Source of the DNA: Acidobacteriota bacterium
Lineage (GTDB): Bacteria; Acidobacteriota; Polarisedimenticolia; Gp22-AA2
Direction: 5' to 3'
Length of the DNA stretch: 8,117 bases
NCBI GenBank assembly: GCA_016177515.1
Contig: JACOUZ010000337.1
Span: 1-8,117, forward strand
In this document: piece after piece, positions 1 to 6,857 of the stretch
Position numbering within the stretch: position 1 is the first letter of the stretch
Layout of the letters: every line of letters starts with the position of its first letter
Notes under the pieces: generated by a model
Told to the model about the DNA's origin: nothing
Databases searched by the model: none
Seen by the model: only the letters and a program-made list of their open reading frames with translations
Translations under genes and position numbers: made by a program

Positions 1-494
1 AGGTCGGAGGGGTGCACGATGAACGACGGCCCGCCGCCGAGGATGGCATGGTAGCGGCTGTCCCCCACCGTGGTGAAGCAGACGTCGCCCCCCTTCTTCA
101 GGCACTTGTGGAGCGCAGACCGGTAGTACCAGCAGCGCGGCCTCTGGCACAGGTTGCCGCCGACGGTGCCGACGTTCCTGATCTCGACCGATCCGACGCT
201 CCGGGCGGCCTGGGCCACCGCCGGGAACTCGCGCCGCAGGCGCTCGTTTCCGGCCACGGCGGTGAGGGTCGCGAGCGCCCCGAGGCGCAGGGTCCCGTCC
301 GGGTCGAAGCGCAGGAAATCCAGCCCGCGGATCGCCTTGAGGTTGACGAGCCTCCCGGGCTCGACGATGCGGTCCTTCAGCTCCCCCAGCAGGTCGACGC
401 CGCCCGCGATCGGCATGGCGCGCGCCTTCGGGTCGGCCAGGATCTCCGACGCGGCCGCGACGGAAGCGGGCTCGACGTAGGCGAACGGGCGCAT
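1..494 (-). CDS. FAD-binding subunit of a PaoB/YagS-like molybdenum hydroxylase (C-terminus beyond window)
   Basis: This is the medium, electron-transferring subunit of a three-part xanthine-dehydrogenase-family enzyme. It passes electrons from the iron-sulfur subunit to FAD. The 164 visible residues begin MRPFAYVEPASV, contain the FAD-loop sequence PIAGGVDLL (28-36) and the family signature RNVGTVGGNLCQRPRCW (106-122). Cysteines 116, 121, 131 and 139 lie in the insert that binds a [4Fe-4S] cluster in PaoB and 4-hydroxybenzoyl-CoA reductase HcrB; cluster binding here is inferred from that. Family members are usually about 320-330 aa, so roughly half is visible and the gene runs off the left edge. 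The start is chosen because GAGGAG lies just upstream and the product begins like its relatives. It sits 22 nt after the large-subunit gene and is the last gene seen in the operon. Confidence 0.93.
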   Translation of the reverse strand, partial: MRPFAYVEPASVAAASEILADPKARAMPIAGGVDLLGELKDRIVEPGRLVNLKAIRGLDFLRFDPDGTLRLGALATLTAVAGNERLRREFPAVAQAARSVGSVEIRNVGTVGGNLCQRPRCWYYRSALHKCLKKGGDVCFTTVGDSRYHAILGGGPSFIVHPSD

Positions 495-516
495 CGCGCT
501 CCTCTTCCCTCCCCTC

Positions 517-2826
517 TCAGGCTTGCCGGGATCTGCCCAGCAGATCCAGGATGCGGGCCGGCGTGATCGGCAGGTCGCGCACGCGGACGCCGAGGGCGTT
601 GCTGACGGCGTTGGCGATCGCCCCCGCGGTCGGGACGATCGGCGGCTCCCCCAGCCCCTTGACGCCCACGTTGTTGGCGATGTCGAAGGAGTCCACCATG
701 ATCGGGACGATCTCGGGCATCTCGAGCGGGCCCGCAATCTTGTAATCCGCAAGGTTCGGGTTCATCACGATGCCGGTGTCCGGATCCATGACCCGCTGCT
801 CGAGCAGCGCGCCCGACAGCCCCATGATCACACCGCTGTTGACCTGGCTCTCCGCGGTCAGGCGGTTGATCGTCCGGCCGGCATCGTGCGCCGCGACGAT
901 CTTCAGGACGCGGACCTGGCCGGTCGCGGTGTCGACCTCGACCTCGGCGAACTGCGCCCCCCACGACTCGCCACCCATCCTGGGGTAGTTCTCGACCCGC
1001 GACGCCTGCGCCGAGATCACGGACGACTTCAGGCGCGCGGCCGCCTGCGCGAACGACAGTGACTTGCCTCCGCCCCGCGTCGCGATCCGGCCGCCCTTCA
1101 GCTCCAGATCCCCGGGCTTCGCGCCCAGGCCGGGCGCGGCGGTCTTCTTGAGTTTCTCCCGCGCCCCCTCGGCCGCCGCGCGCACCGCCGGCAGGATCGA
1201 GGTCAGCGTGACGCTGCCGCCGGAGGCCGGCGAGTACATGCCGGTGGCGGTGTCGCCCAGGATGACCTTGACCTGCTCCGCCTGCAGCCCCAGGACTTCC
1301 GCCGTGACGATGGCCATCGCCGTGCGCGTGCCGGTGCCGATGTCCTGCGTGCCGCAGACGCACTCCACCTTGCCGCCCGAGTCGATCCGGACCGTGGCGT
1401 CGGCCGGCGGCCCGCCGTACATCCCCCAGACGGCCGTTCCCATCCCGAACCCGCGCCGGAGCCCTGCGGTCGCCGGCGCCTCGGGGGGCGGAACGCGGCG
1501 CGACCAGCCGATCTCCTTCGCCGCCAGGTCGTACTCCAGCAGCAGGACCTTCGCCTGCTGCTCGCGGTGGTTCTTCCGTCGCAATTCCAGAGGGTCGAGG
1601 CGCAGCCTGTCGGCCACCTCGTCGAGCGCCGACTCGAGGGCGAACGAGCCCTGCGGGAACCCCGGGGCTCGGAACGGCATGGCGAAGCCGGCGTGCGTCA
1701 TCACGTCCTGCTCCTCGGTCCTGACGTTCGGGCAGGCGTAGACCATCCGCACCGGGCCCGACACGCCGGCGCCGCCGGCTATGCCTCCCGTGCCGTGCGA
1801 TTTCAGGTGGATGGCGGTGAGGGTGCCGTCCCGCTTCGCGCCGATCCGGATCCACTGCACCGAGTCGGGGCGGTTGCCGGTCGCCAGGTTCTCCTCCTGG
1901 CGATCCAGCATCAGCTTCACCGGCGCCCGGGCCTTCCGCGCCAGGAGCGCCGCCACCACCCCGACGACGCCGGCGCCGAACTTGGCGCCGAATCCGCCCC
2001 CCAGGTATTCGCTGATGACCCGCACGCCGGCCGGCGGGATCTTGAAGAATTTCGCCAGATCGTCCCGGAAGCCGAAGACGCCCTGGGTGGAGGCCCAGAC
2101 CGTGAGCCTGCCCCCCTCCCAGCGGGCCACCGCGCCGTGGGTCTCGAGGGCGTTGTGCAGGGCCACCGGCGTCGTGTAGGTCCCCTCGACCACGACGTCG
2201 GCTTCCTTGAAGCCGGCCTCGACGTTCCCTCTCTCCCGGACGCTGGGTGGCGGCAGGTTGCCGGCGGGATAGACCTTCGGCGCCTGAGGCTTCCGCGCCT
2301 CCTCCAGGTCGACGACGTGCGGCAGCGGCTCGTAGCGGACCTGGATCAGACCGAGGGCGTCCTCCGCGATCTCCGGCGTGGTCGCGGCCACTGCGGCCAC
2401 CTCCTCGCCGGCGAACAGGATCCGCCGGGTCTTCGGCGCCTCCCCCTTCGCGGCGCCGGAGTCGACCGGCTTCCCCGACTCGTCCGTCTCACCCAGCGCC
2501 GCGAAGAAATCCGGCGCCTCGAAGGTGGCCACCGCCTTGACGCCCGGGAGCCTCAGGGCGCGCGACGTGTCGATCGACAGGATGCGCGCGTGCGGGTGGG
2601 GGCTTCTGAGGATCTTCCCGTGCAGCAGGCCGGGCAGGCTGATGTCGTAGGTGTAGCGCGCCCGTCCCGTCACCTTGGCCTCGCCGTCGAGGCGCGGCAC
2701 CGGCCGGCCGGCGACGTTCAGGCGCGTGCCGGCGTCCCAGATCGGCGGCTCGGTCTCGGGAACCTGGACCTCGATCTCCTGCGGCCTGCCGGGCTGCCCG
2801 ATGCGGATCGTGCGCTTGCCCGCCAT
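517..2826 (-). CDS. Molybdopterin-binding large subunit of a PaoC/YagR-like aldehyde oxidoreductase
   Basis: This 769-aa catalytic subunit belongs to the xanthine dehydrogenase/CO dehydrogenase large-chain family. Such enzymes hydroxylate aldehydes or N-heterocycles at a molybdenum centre. Visible cofactor and active-site motifs, in order: STQGVF (246-251), GGGFGAK (276-282), FRAPG (385-389), GTQDIGTG (492-499), SGGS (535-538), and VKGLGEPP (722-729) with the catalytic glutamate E727 present. The last motif continues into AGAIANAVSNALG, typical of active members. The reading frame stays open upstream to 3180, but that stretch overlaps the Fe-S subunit gene. The start at 2826 gives MAGKRTIRIG and has GAGG a few bases upstream inside the tail of the preceding gene. 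It has no signal peptide, as expected for a chain co-exported with a Tat-bearing partner. The GEPP form resembles PaoC more than classic xanthine dehydrogenase, but the substrate cannot be read from sequence. Confidence 0.96.
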   Translation of the reverse strand: MAGKRTIRIGQPGRPQEIEVQVPETEPPIWDAGTRLNVAGRPVPRLDGEAKVTGRARYTYDISLPGLLHGKILRSPHPHARILSIDTSRALRLPGVKAVATFEAPDFFAALGETDESGKPVDSGAAKGEAPKTRRILFAGEEVAAVAATTPEIAEDALGLIQVRYEPLPHVVDLEEARKPQAPKVYPAGNLPPPSVRERGNVEAGFKEADVVVEGTYTTPVALHNALETHGAVARWEGGRLTVWASTQGVFGFRDDLAKFFKIPPAGVRVISEYLGGGFGAKFGAGVVGVVAALLARKARAPVKLMLDRQEENLATGNRPDSVQWIRIGAKRDGTLTAIHLKSHGTGGIAGGAGVSGPVRMVYACPNVRTEEQDVMTHAGFAMPFRAPGFPQGSFALESALDEVADRLRLDPLELRRKNHREQQAKVLLLEYDLAAKEIGWSRRVPPPEAPATAGLRRGFGMGTAVWGMYGGPPADATVRIDSGGKVECVCGTQDIGTGTRTAMAIVTAEVLGLQAEQVKVILGDTATGMYSPASGGSVTLTSILPAVRAAAEGAREKLKKTAAPGLGAKPGDLELKGGRIATRGGGKSLSFAQAAARLKSSVISAQASRVENYPRMGGESWGAQFAEVEVDTATGQVRVLKIVAAHDAGRTINRLTAESQVNSGVIMGLSGALLEQRVMDPDTGIVMNPNLADYKIAGPLEMPEIVPIMVDSFDIANNVGVKGLGEPPIVPTAGAIANAVSNALGVRVRDLPITPARILDLLGRSRQA

Positions 2827-2834
2827 GGCCGCCC

Positions 2835-3500
2835 TCAGCCCTTCGCCGCAGGGCCGCGCGCGGCGGCCAGAAGCACGGCCTCGAAGATGCGCGGGTAGGT
2901 CCCGCAGCGACAGAGGTGCCCGCCGAGCGTCTCGCGCACCTCGTCCAGGCTCGGCCGCGCATTGACGTCCAGGAGGGCCTTCGCGGCGACCACGAAGCCG
3001 GGCGTGCAGAAGCCGCATTGCAGGGCGTCCTTCTCGATGAACGCCTGCTGCACCGGGTGCAGCCCGCCCCGGGGCGCGATCCCCTCGATGGTCGTGATCG
3101 ATCGTCCGCGGGCGTCCAACGCCAGCATCATGCAGGCGTAGACCGGCCTGCCGTCGAGAAGGACGGCGCAGCCGCCGCACTCGCCCCGGTCGCAGATCTT
3201 CTTCGTCCCGGTCAGATCGATCCGGTCCCGCAGGACGTCGAGCAGCGTGACGCGCGGCTCGACGCGCACGGTTTTGGACTGGCCGTTGACCCTGAGCGTG
3301 ATCGGGACCGGCCCGGGACCCAGGGTCGCGCCCGGCCCCGCGGCCGGTGCGGTCCTGGGCGGAACCGCCCCGGCACCCAGGATGCCGGCGCCGAGGGCGC
3401 CGGAACCGATGCCGATCCCCTTGAGGAAGGCTCGCCGCGTGAACCCACCCGCGGCCTTCTTCCGCCTTCTCCCGGCCGCTCTACCGGCAGGGCGAGCCAT
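2835..3500 (-). CDS. Tat-exported [2Fe-2S] subunit of a PaoA/YagT-like molybdenum hydroxylase
   Basis: This 221-aa small subunit shuttles electrons from the molybdenum site to FAD. An N-terminal Tat signal is clear: a basic region, then TRRAFLKG (21-28) with the twin arginines at 22-23, a Gly/Ala-rich hydrophobic stretch (about 29-46) and an Ala/Pro-rich linker. The mature part has a plant-type ferredoxin fold with C103, C108, C111 and C123, followed by the helical second [2Fe-2S] domain with C162, C165, C197 and C199 (CGFC and CRC). All eight ligands are present. The start at 3500 is preceded by GGAGG with a 5-nt spacer. The next gene begins 8 nt after its stop, which fits translational coupling. 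As in E. coli PaoABC, this subunit probably carries the assembled complex to the periplasm. Confidence 0.96.
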   Translation of the reverse strand: MARPAGRAAGRRRKKAAGGFTRRAFLKGIGIGSGALGAGILGAGAVPPRTAPAAGPGATLGPGPVPITLRVNGQSKTVRVEPRVTLLDVLRDRIDLTGTKKICDRGECGGCAVLLDGRPVYACMMLALDARGRSITTIEGIAPRGGLHPVQQAFIEKDALQCGFCTPGFVVAAKALLDVNARPSLDEVRETLGGHLCRCGTYPRIFEAVLLAAARGPAAKG

Positions 3501-3530
3501 GCGGACCTCCGTTTTCCCGCTGAAGCTATT

Positions 3531-4166
3531 TCAGTAGATCTCCCGCCGCGGATCGATCGCCGGCAGGTCGAGTGGCGTGTTCAGGTTCAGAAGGACCCCC
3601 GCGTCCTCCCACGGCAGGGGCAGGACGCGGCGGGGATCCCTGCGGACCACCGCCTTCAGGCCCAGGGTCTCCTCGCAGATCCCCATGAGCTCGCCGAACA
3701 GCGAGGCGCAGAACAGGGCCGGGTGCCCTGGCCGCCCGTGGAATGCGGGCAGGATGATGGTGCGCCTTCCGGACGCTTCGCACCTGTCCCATTCCGCCTC
3801 GGCCGACCGGAGGAGCGCGTTGAGCAGGCGGACGTGCAGGGGCTGATCGACGGCCGCGATCAGGATCCCGTCGGGCGGGGCCGGAATCGCCGCCAGCCCT
3901 GCCTCGATCGACGCGCATTTGCCGTCACGATAGCGCGGATTGTAGACCGAGCGCGCCTTCCAGCCCGGCCGCATTGGAGCGTTCACGAGCCGCTCCAGGC
4001 GCTCCGCGTCCTTGCCCAGCACGACGACGCACTCTTTCACCCGGCTCTTCTGGATCTGCTGCAGCTGGTGGGACAGGAGAGGCTGGCCCTCCCAGTCGAG
4101 GAGCGCCTTCGGGACGCCCATGCGCTCCGACTCGCCGGCCGCGAGGAGCAGTGCGATCACATCCAT
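3531..4166 (-). CDS. MocA/MobA-like nucleotidyltransferase for molybdenum cofactor maturation
   Basis: This 211-aa cytoplasmic NTP-transferase probably attaches CMP to molybdopterin, giving the cytosine-dinucleotide cofactor used by PaoABC-type enzymes. The nucleotide-binding signature LLAAGESERMGVPKALL (7-23) is intact. AAVDQP (104-109) corresponds to the metal-binding DxP region, RPGHPALF (145-152) matches the conserved GHP segment of MocA-like proteins, and NLNTPLDL (194-201) is the typical C-terminal motif. An in-frame ATG at 4202 would add 12 residues, but it lies inside a strong hairpin. The ATG at 4166 has GGAGG 9 nt upstream and starts directly with the beta-strand before the signature, so it is preferred. 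The next gene, for the Tat/Fe-S subunit, is 30 nt downstream. CTP specificity is inferred from context; a related NTP-transferase role cannot be excluded. Confidence 0.88.
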   Translation of the reverse strand: MDVIALLLAAGESERMGVPKALLDWEGQPLLSHQLQQIQKSRVKECVVVLGKDAERLERLVNAPMRPGWKARSVYNPRYRDGKCASIEAGLAAIPAPPDGILIAAVDQPLHVRLLNALLRSAEAEWDRCEASGRRTIILPAFHGRPGHPALFCASLFGELMGICEETLGLKAVVRRDPRRVLPLPWEDAGVLLNLNTPLDLPAIDPRREIY

Positions 4167-4189
4167 CGGGACGTCCCTCCAGGAACGGT

Positions 4190-4222
4190 CCGGGCGCCGC
4201 ACCGCGGACGCGGCGCGCCCGG
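4190..4222 (-). promoter_or_regulatory. Strong intercistronic hairpin between the ferredoxin and nucleotidyltransferase genes
   Basis: The 11-nt arm CCGGGCGCCGC (4190-4200) pairs with 4210-4222, apart from a 2-nt bulge, around a 9-nt loop. It begins 11 nt after the ferredoxin stop codon and ends just before the downstream ribosome binding site. No U-tract follows in the direction of transcription, so it is not a standard intrinsic terminator. It could stabilise or process the upstream mRNA and so set different levels of ferredoxin and enzyme; that role is inference. Confidence 0.5.
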
Positions 4223-4233
4223 AAGAACGGATG

Positions 4234-4623
4234 CTAACCGGCAGAGGCTGTCGCGGCTTCCATCTCCTTCGGCTTGGGGTTCACGTCCAGCTCGGGGCTG
4301 TAGTCCACGTAGGTGACCTGCGCTGCCGCGTCCCAGGCCTCGTCAAAGTTGTACATGGTGATCGCCTCCCACGGACAGACTTCGGCGCACAGGGCGCAGC
4401 CGATGCACTTGTCGTACTCGATGATCGCCAGGTTGTTCGGCGCGTCGGGCGACGAGACGTAGCGGATGGCGTCCACGACCTGGTCCTTCACCGTCACCGT
4501 CTCGCAGAAGGCGACGCAGGCCGGCGAATTGGCGCACCCGGAGCAGCTGTTCTGATCGATGACGGCCAGGCGCTTGGGCGGCTTCTTCAGATACTGGTTC
4601 TTGTAGTCCTGCGGAGCCGGCAT
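4234..4623 (-). CDS. Small ferredoxin-like protein with two predicted [4Fe-4S] sites
   Basis: This 129-aa protein is probably a cytoplasmic electron carrier and is the first gene of the operon. The second cluster motif, CIGCALCAEVCP (73-84), is the canonical CX2CX2CX3CP. The first is unusual: C27, C30, C36 and C40 form CX2CX5CX3C, and the last cysteine is followed by Glu rather than Pro. The two motifs are 32 residues apart, and an acidic tail of about 45 residues follows. There is no signal peptide or membrane segment. An upstream in-frame ATG at 4653 would add ten residues, but its purine-rich stretch abuts the ATG. The ATG at 4623 has AAGGA about 9 nt and GAGG about 3 nt upstream, so it is preferred. 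Its place ahead of the cofactor and hydroxylase genes suggests a role in electron transfer or maturation of that enzyme. The exact family was not recognised. Confidence 0.87.
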   Translation of the reverse strand: MPAPQDYKNQYLKKPPKRLAVIDQNSCSGCANSPACVAFCETVTVKDQVVDAIRYVSSPDAPNNLAIIEYDKCIGCALCAEVCPWEAITMYNFDEAWDAAAQVTYVDYSPELDVNPKPKEMEAATASAG

Positions 4624-4712
4624 CGTCCTCGGTCCTTCAATTGGAGATTCCATCCTCTCACATCATTCCGGCCCGGTTCAAGTCCCGCCACGCTGAGCTA
4701 TCTCCAGTTTCG

Positions 4713-4825
4713 GGTGGCGGGCCGCACCGCGTCGCGGCTCATGCTCGCTCGCGCGGGCTCCTGGGTGACCCTCTCATGTGCACGGCGCGGCTCGAAATCG
4801 CCGCGCCGCAGTGCGGCCCGCCACC
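4713..4825. repeat. Left stem-loop unit of the repeat pair
   Basis: GGTGGCGGGCCGCAC (4713-4727) is the exact complement of 4811-4825. The pairing continues inward to 4738/4800, giving a 26-nt stem with two mismatches. The loop (4739-4799, 61 nt) begins TCATGCTCGCTCG and ends GGCTCGAAATC. The same loop ends occur, inverted, in the right unit. Confidence 0.75.
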
Positions 4826-4956
4826 TGCAGCTGGGTATGCCTCTCTCCGCCCGCCCCACCATGAACCAGGTCGGCTTCCGGTTGCGCCTGGTGTTGGCCA
4901 CGACGCGAGGAGTCCTCGGGCCCGTGCGGGGAGAGATCTCCGGAGGTGCGTGAGGG

Positions 4957-5069
4957 GCCAGACCGGGCTGCCGCGGCGTGGCGATTTCGAGCCGGGCCAT
5001 GCGCGACGGATGAACGCCGAACGCCCTGCCCGAGCGAGCATGAGCCACGCCGCGGCAGGCCGGTCTGGC
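4957..5069. repeat. Right stem-loop unit of the repeat pair
   Basis: The segment 4957-4981 and the complement of 5045-5069 agree at 24 of 25 positions, forming a long stem around a 63-nt loop (4982-5044). Total length (113 nt) equals that of the left unit. The loop ends are conserved and inverted relative to the left unit, whereas much of the stem sequence differs. Confidence 0.78.
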
Positions 5070-5082
5070 ACGGCACTCGAAA

Positions 5083-6408
5083 TTACGGAGCGTCGGGCGG
5101 GAGATGGCCCGACGGCCGCGACACCTGACCGACCTCGCGCGCCGGAGAACCGTCCTCGAAGACGGCGTGGAGGCAGACCTGGCGGCCCAGATTGAAGCGC
5201 CGGTAAATGACGGCGATGGAGTAGAAGAGGCTGAGGCGCCAGCGCACGGGCCAGGCGGGCTCCATGTCGCCGGCGAGCAGGGTGAGAATGGCCGGCGGGA
5301 TTTCCAGCCTCGTCGCCGGATAGAAGCACAGGCGCGGGAAAGCCGAGCCGTAGAAGGTCTCGACCATCCGCCAGTAGCCACGAACATGCTTCGTCACCGC
5401 GCGTTCGTAGTATCGGAGATGCCGTTCTGGAAGCACGTCTTTGCGCAACGCTTCGTCCAGAAGATCGGCCGCCATCTCTGCCGACGACATGGCCAGCAGC
5501 ACACCCGTGGAAAAGACCGGGTCGATGAAGGCGGCCGCATCGCCCACGAGGAAGTAACCTCTGCCGGCGACCCGCCTGGAACGATAGGTCCAGTCGCTCG
5601 TTGCGTAGACTTGCGAGACCCGCTCCGCCTTCTCCATCATCCCGCTGGCTGCCGGGCAGCGCTCGATGGCAAGATCCAGAAGCGCTTCGGCCGGCAGGCC
5701 CTGCTCCTGGATACGCTTGCCCTCGGCAACCACGCCGACGCTCGTTCTCCCGTCGGAGAACGGGATCAGCCAGAACCATCCGTCTCGCATCATGACGATG
5801 ACGATGTTGCCGGCGTCGCGCCCGGCACGCCGAGGCACGCCGCGGTAATGCGCGAAGACAGCTGCCCGGCGATGCCGCGGGTCCATGTTCCTCAGGCCCC
5901 GTTGTCGCGCCAGGAGCCCGTCGCGACCGCTGGCGTCGACGAGGAAGCGGCAGCGGACCGTCCGCGGACCGTCATGCTCATTCTCAACCGGGATGCACCA
6001 CGTGCCGTCCGGTTGCTGGCGAGGATCCTTCGCAGTGGTGGCTTCGTGCACCCGCGCGCCCCGGCCGGCAGCCTGCCGGAGCAGAAGGTGATCGAACTCC
6101 GAGCGCGGCACCTGGAAGCACATGGGGTACCGGGGGTCAATCGCCTCATCGAAATGGAACAGGCGGGTCAATTCACCGTTCGACGAGACGAACTCCACTC
6201 CCCATTTCTCTATGAAGTGCCGCTTCATTTCGTTCACGATGCCCAGCCTCTCGAAGATCCGCATGTTGTGGGGCAGAAGCGATTCTCCGACGTGAAATCT
6301 GGGGAAACGCTCCCTTTCGAAAAGGACCACATCGTGGCCCGTCGACGCCAGGAGATTTGCGGCCGTTGAGCCTCCGGGGCCGCCGCCGATGATGGCTACG
6401 TCGTGCAT
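5083..6408 (-). CDS. FAD-dependent oxidoreductase of the flavin halogenase / geranylgeranyl reductase superfamily
   Basis: This 441-aa enzyme has the FAD-binding N-terminus GGGPGGS (8-14) with the ribose-binding acidic residue at E31. RFPRFHVGESLLP (34-46) is typical of flavin halogenases and related oxidoreductases. It also has PRSEFDHLL (101-109), VDASGRDG (157-164), WFWLIP (211-216, matching the WxWxIP halogenase motif) and GDAAAFIDPVFSTGV (289-303). K68 in EKWGVEF lies where PltA/Rdc2-type halogenases have a conserved lysine before G-x-x-F, so it may be the catalytic lysine. These motifs also occur in family members without proven halogenation, so halogenase is a candidate function only. 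The frame is open upstream to 7254, but the start at 6408 has GGAGG 6 nt upstream and gives MHDVAIIGGG. The stop TAA lies at the edge of the intergenic repeat. No biosynthetic carrier protein or flavin reductase is visible nearby. Confidence 0.9.
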   Translation of the reverse strand: MHDVAIIGGGPGGSTAANLLASTGHDVVLFERERFPRFHVGESLLPHNMRIFERLGIVNEMKRHFIEKWGVEFVSSNGELTRLFHFDEAIDPRYPMCFQVPRSEFDHLLLRQAAGRGARVHEATTAKDPRQQPDGTWCIPVENEHDGPRTVRCRFLVDASGRDGLLARQRGLRNMDPRHRRAAVFAHYRGVPRRAGRDAGNIVIVMMRDGWFWLIPFSDGRTSVGVVAEGKRIQEQGLPAEALLDLAIERCPAASGMMEKAERVSQVYATSDWTYRSRRVAGRGYFLVGDAAAFIDPVFSTGVLLAMSSAEMAADLLDEALRKDVLPERHLRYYERAVTKHVRGYWRMVETFYGSAFPRLCFYPATRLEIPPAILTLLAGDMEPAWPVRWRLSLFYSIAVIYRRFNLGRQVCLHAVFEDGSPAREVGQVSRPSGHLPPDAP

Positions 6409-6738
6409 CGCGAACCTCCGTCCCCAAGGCGCCCGGGAGGGCCGGCCTGACTCGCTGCGGCATTCAACGCGGCACGCGCGGGTAGAGCCGCCTTCTGGAG
6501 CGCGTTCCGAGCTCGCATCAGGTCGCTCAACGACTCGTGATCCTCGACGGTGACGAACAGGGCCTTCTGGCACTTCCGGACGGTGAGGCGAGTCTAGCAC
6601 GATCTCAGCCTGGACTGGCCCGTATCCGCCCCTGCTCTGATCATGCGGGGCAGGTCGACACATGCCGATCCGCCATTCCCATCCACTGACGGAATCCTGC
6701 CTGGCAGCTCGCTTCAGCGGCAGCCGGATCCTGACGTA

Positions 6739-6765
6739 CCGAGCGGCGACAGCCTCGGGGTTTTT
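6739..6765 (+). terminator. Weak terminator-like hairpin in the leader of the secreted-protein gene
   Basis: CCGA (6739-6742) pairs with TCGG, and an inner GGC pairs with GCC around a GACA loop, with two bases bulged. The sequence then runs GG followed by TTTTT (6761-6765). It is about 100 nt upstream of the start at 6869 with no gene ahead of it, so it could be an attenuator or chance. The stem is short. Confidence 0.28.
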
Positions 6766-6857
6766 CCTTTCGGTTGGCGGCTCCTTGGTGAGAGAATGGC
6801 AATCAAGGGGTCGCTTGGGATGGTGCCAGCGAGGATTCTCCAACCGAACGAGCCTCC

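Larger units (their letters stand above)
4708..5082. repeat. Inverted pair of structured repeats filling the intergenic region
   Basis: The two halves are inverted copies of each other. GGCTCATGCTCGCTCG (4736-4751) recurs exactly as its complement at 5031-5046. The segment 4788-4809 matches the complement of 4973-4994 with one mismatch. The 36-nt spacing between these blocks is the same in both copies. A weaker outer match links 4708-4729 with the complement of 5061-5082 (17 of 22). The central 4810-4972 has no match that I can see. No start, ribosome binding site or family resemblance supports the open frames across it. The outer right edge touches the TAA of the flavin-enzyme gene. It could be a REP/BIME-like interspersed repeat or a MITE-like element. 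Confidence 0.8.

Noticed and set aside
1567..2898. Long plus-strand frame of 443 codons opposite the large subunit
   Set aside because: It is a mirror of a high-GC gene, with Arg/Gly/Ala-rich composition, no ribosome binding site and no recognisable motif.
2827..3180. In-frame N-terminal extension of the large subunit by 118 residues
   Set aside because: The extension overlaps the well-supported Fe-S subunit gene in another frame, has an arginine/proline-rich shadow composition, and the ATG at 2826 starts a normal family N-terminus.
2916..4316. Long plus-strand frame of 466 codons opposite the Fe-S subunit and nucleotidyltransferase genes
   Set aside because: It crosses two well-supported minus-strand genes and has shadow-type composition.
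4675..4691. tRNA-like GGTTCAAGTCC (B-box-like) on the plus strand, with an A-box-like TAGCTCAGCGTGG on the opposite strand nearby
   Set aside because: The two boxes are on opposite strands, the T-arm stem does not pair, and no acceptor or anticodon stem can be drawn. At most it is a decayed fragment.
4708..5082. CRISPR array
   Set aside because: There are only two main copies, they are inverted rather than direct, and there are no regular spacers or cas genes.
4641..5195. Open frames on both strands across the intergenic repeats, encoding Arg/Pro-rich products
   Set aside because: They arise from the GC-rich inverted repeats. The same stretches are open in several frames and both strands, and none has a convincing start.
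6591..6599. Extended -10 promoter (TGCTAGACT) for the flavin-enzyme gene
   Set aside because: There is no acceptable -35 hexamer, and it lies about 180 nt from the start codon, so it is too weak to list as a promoter.
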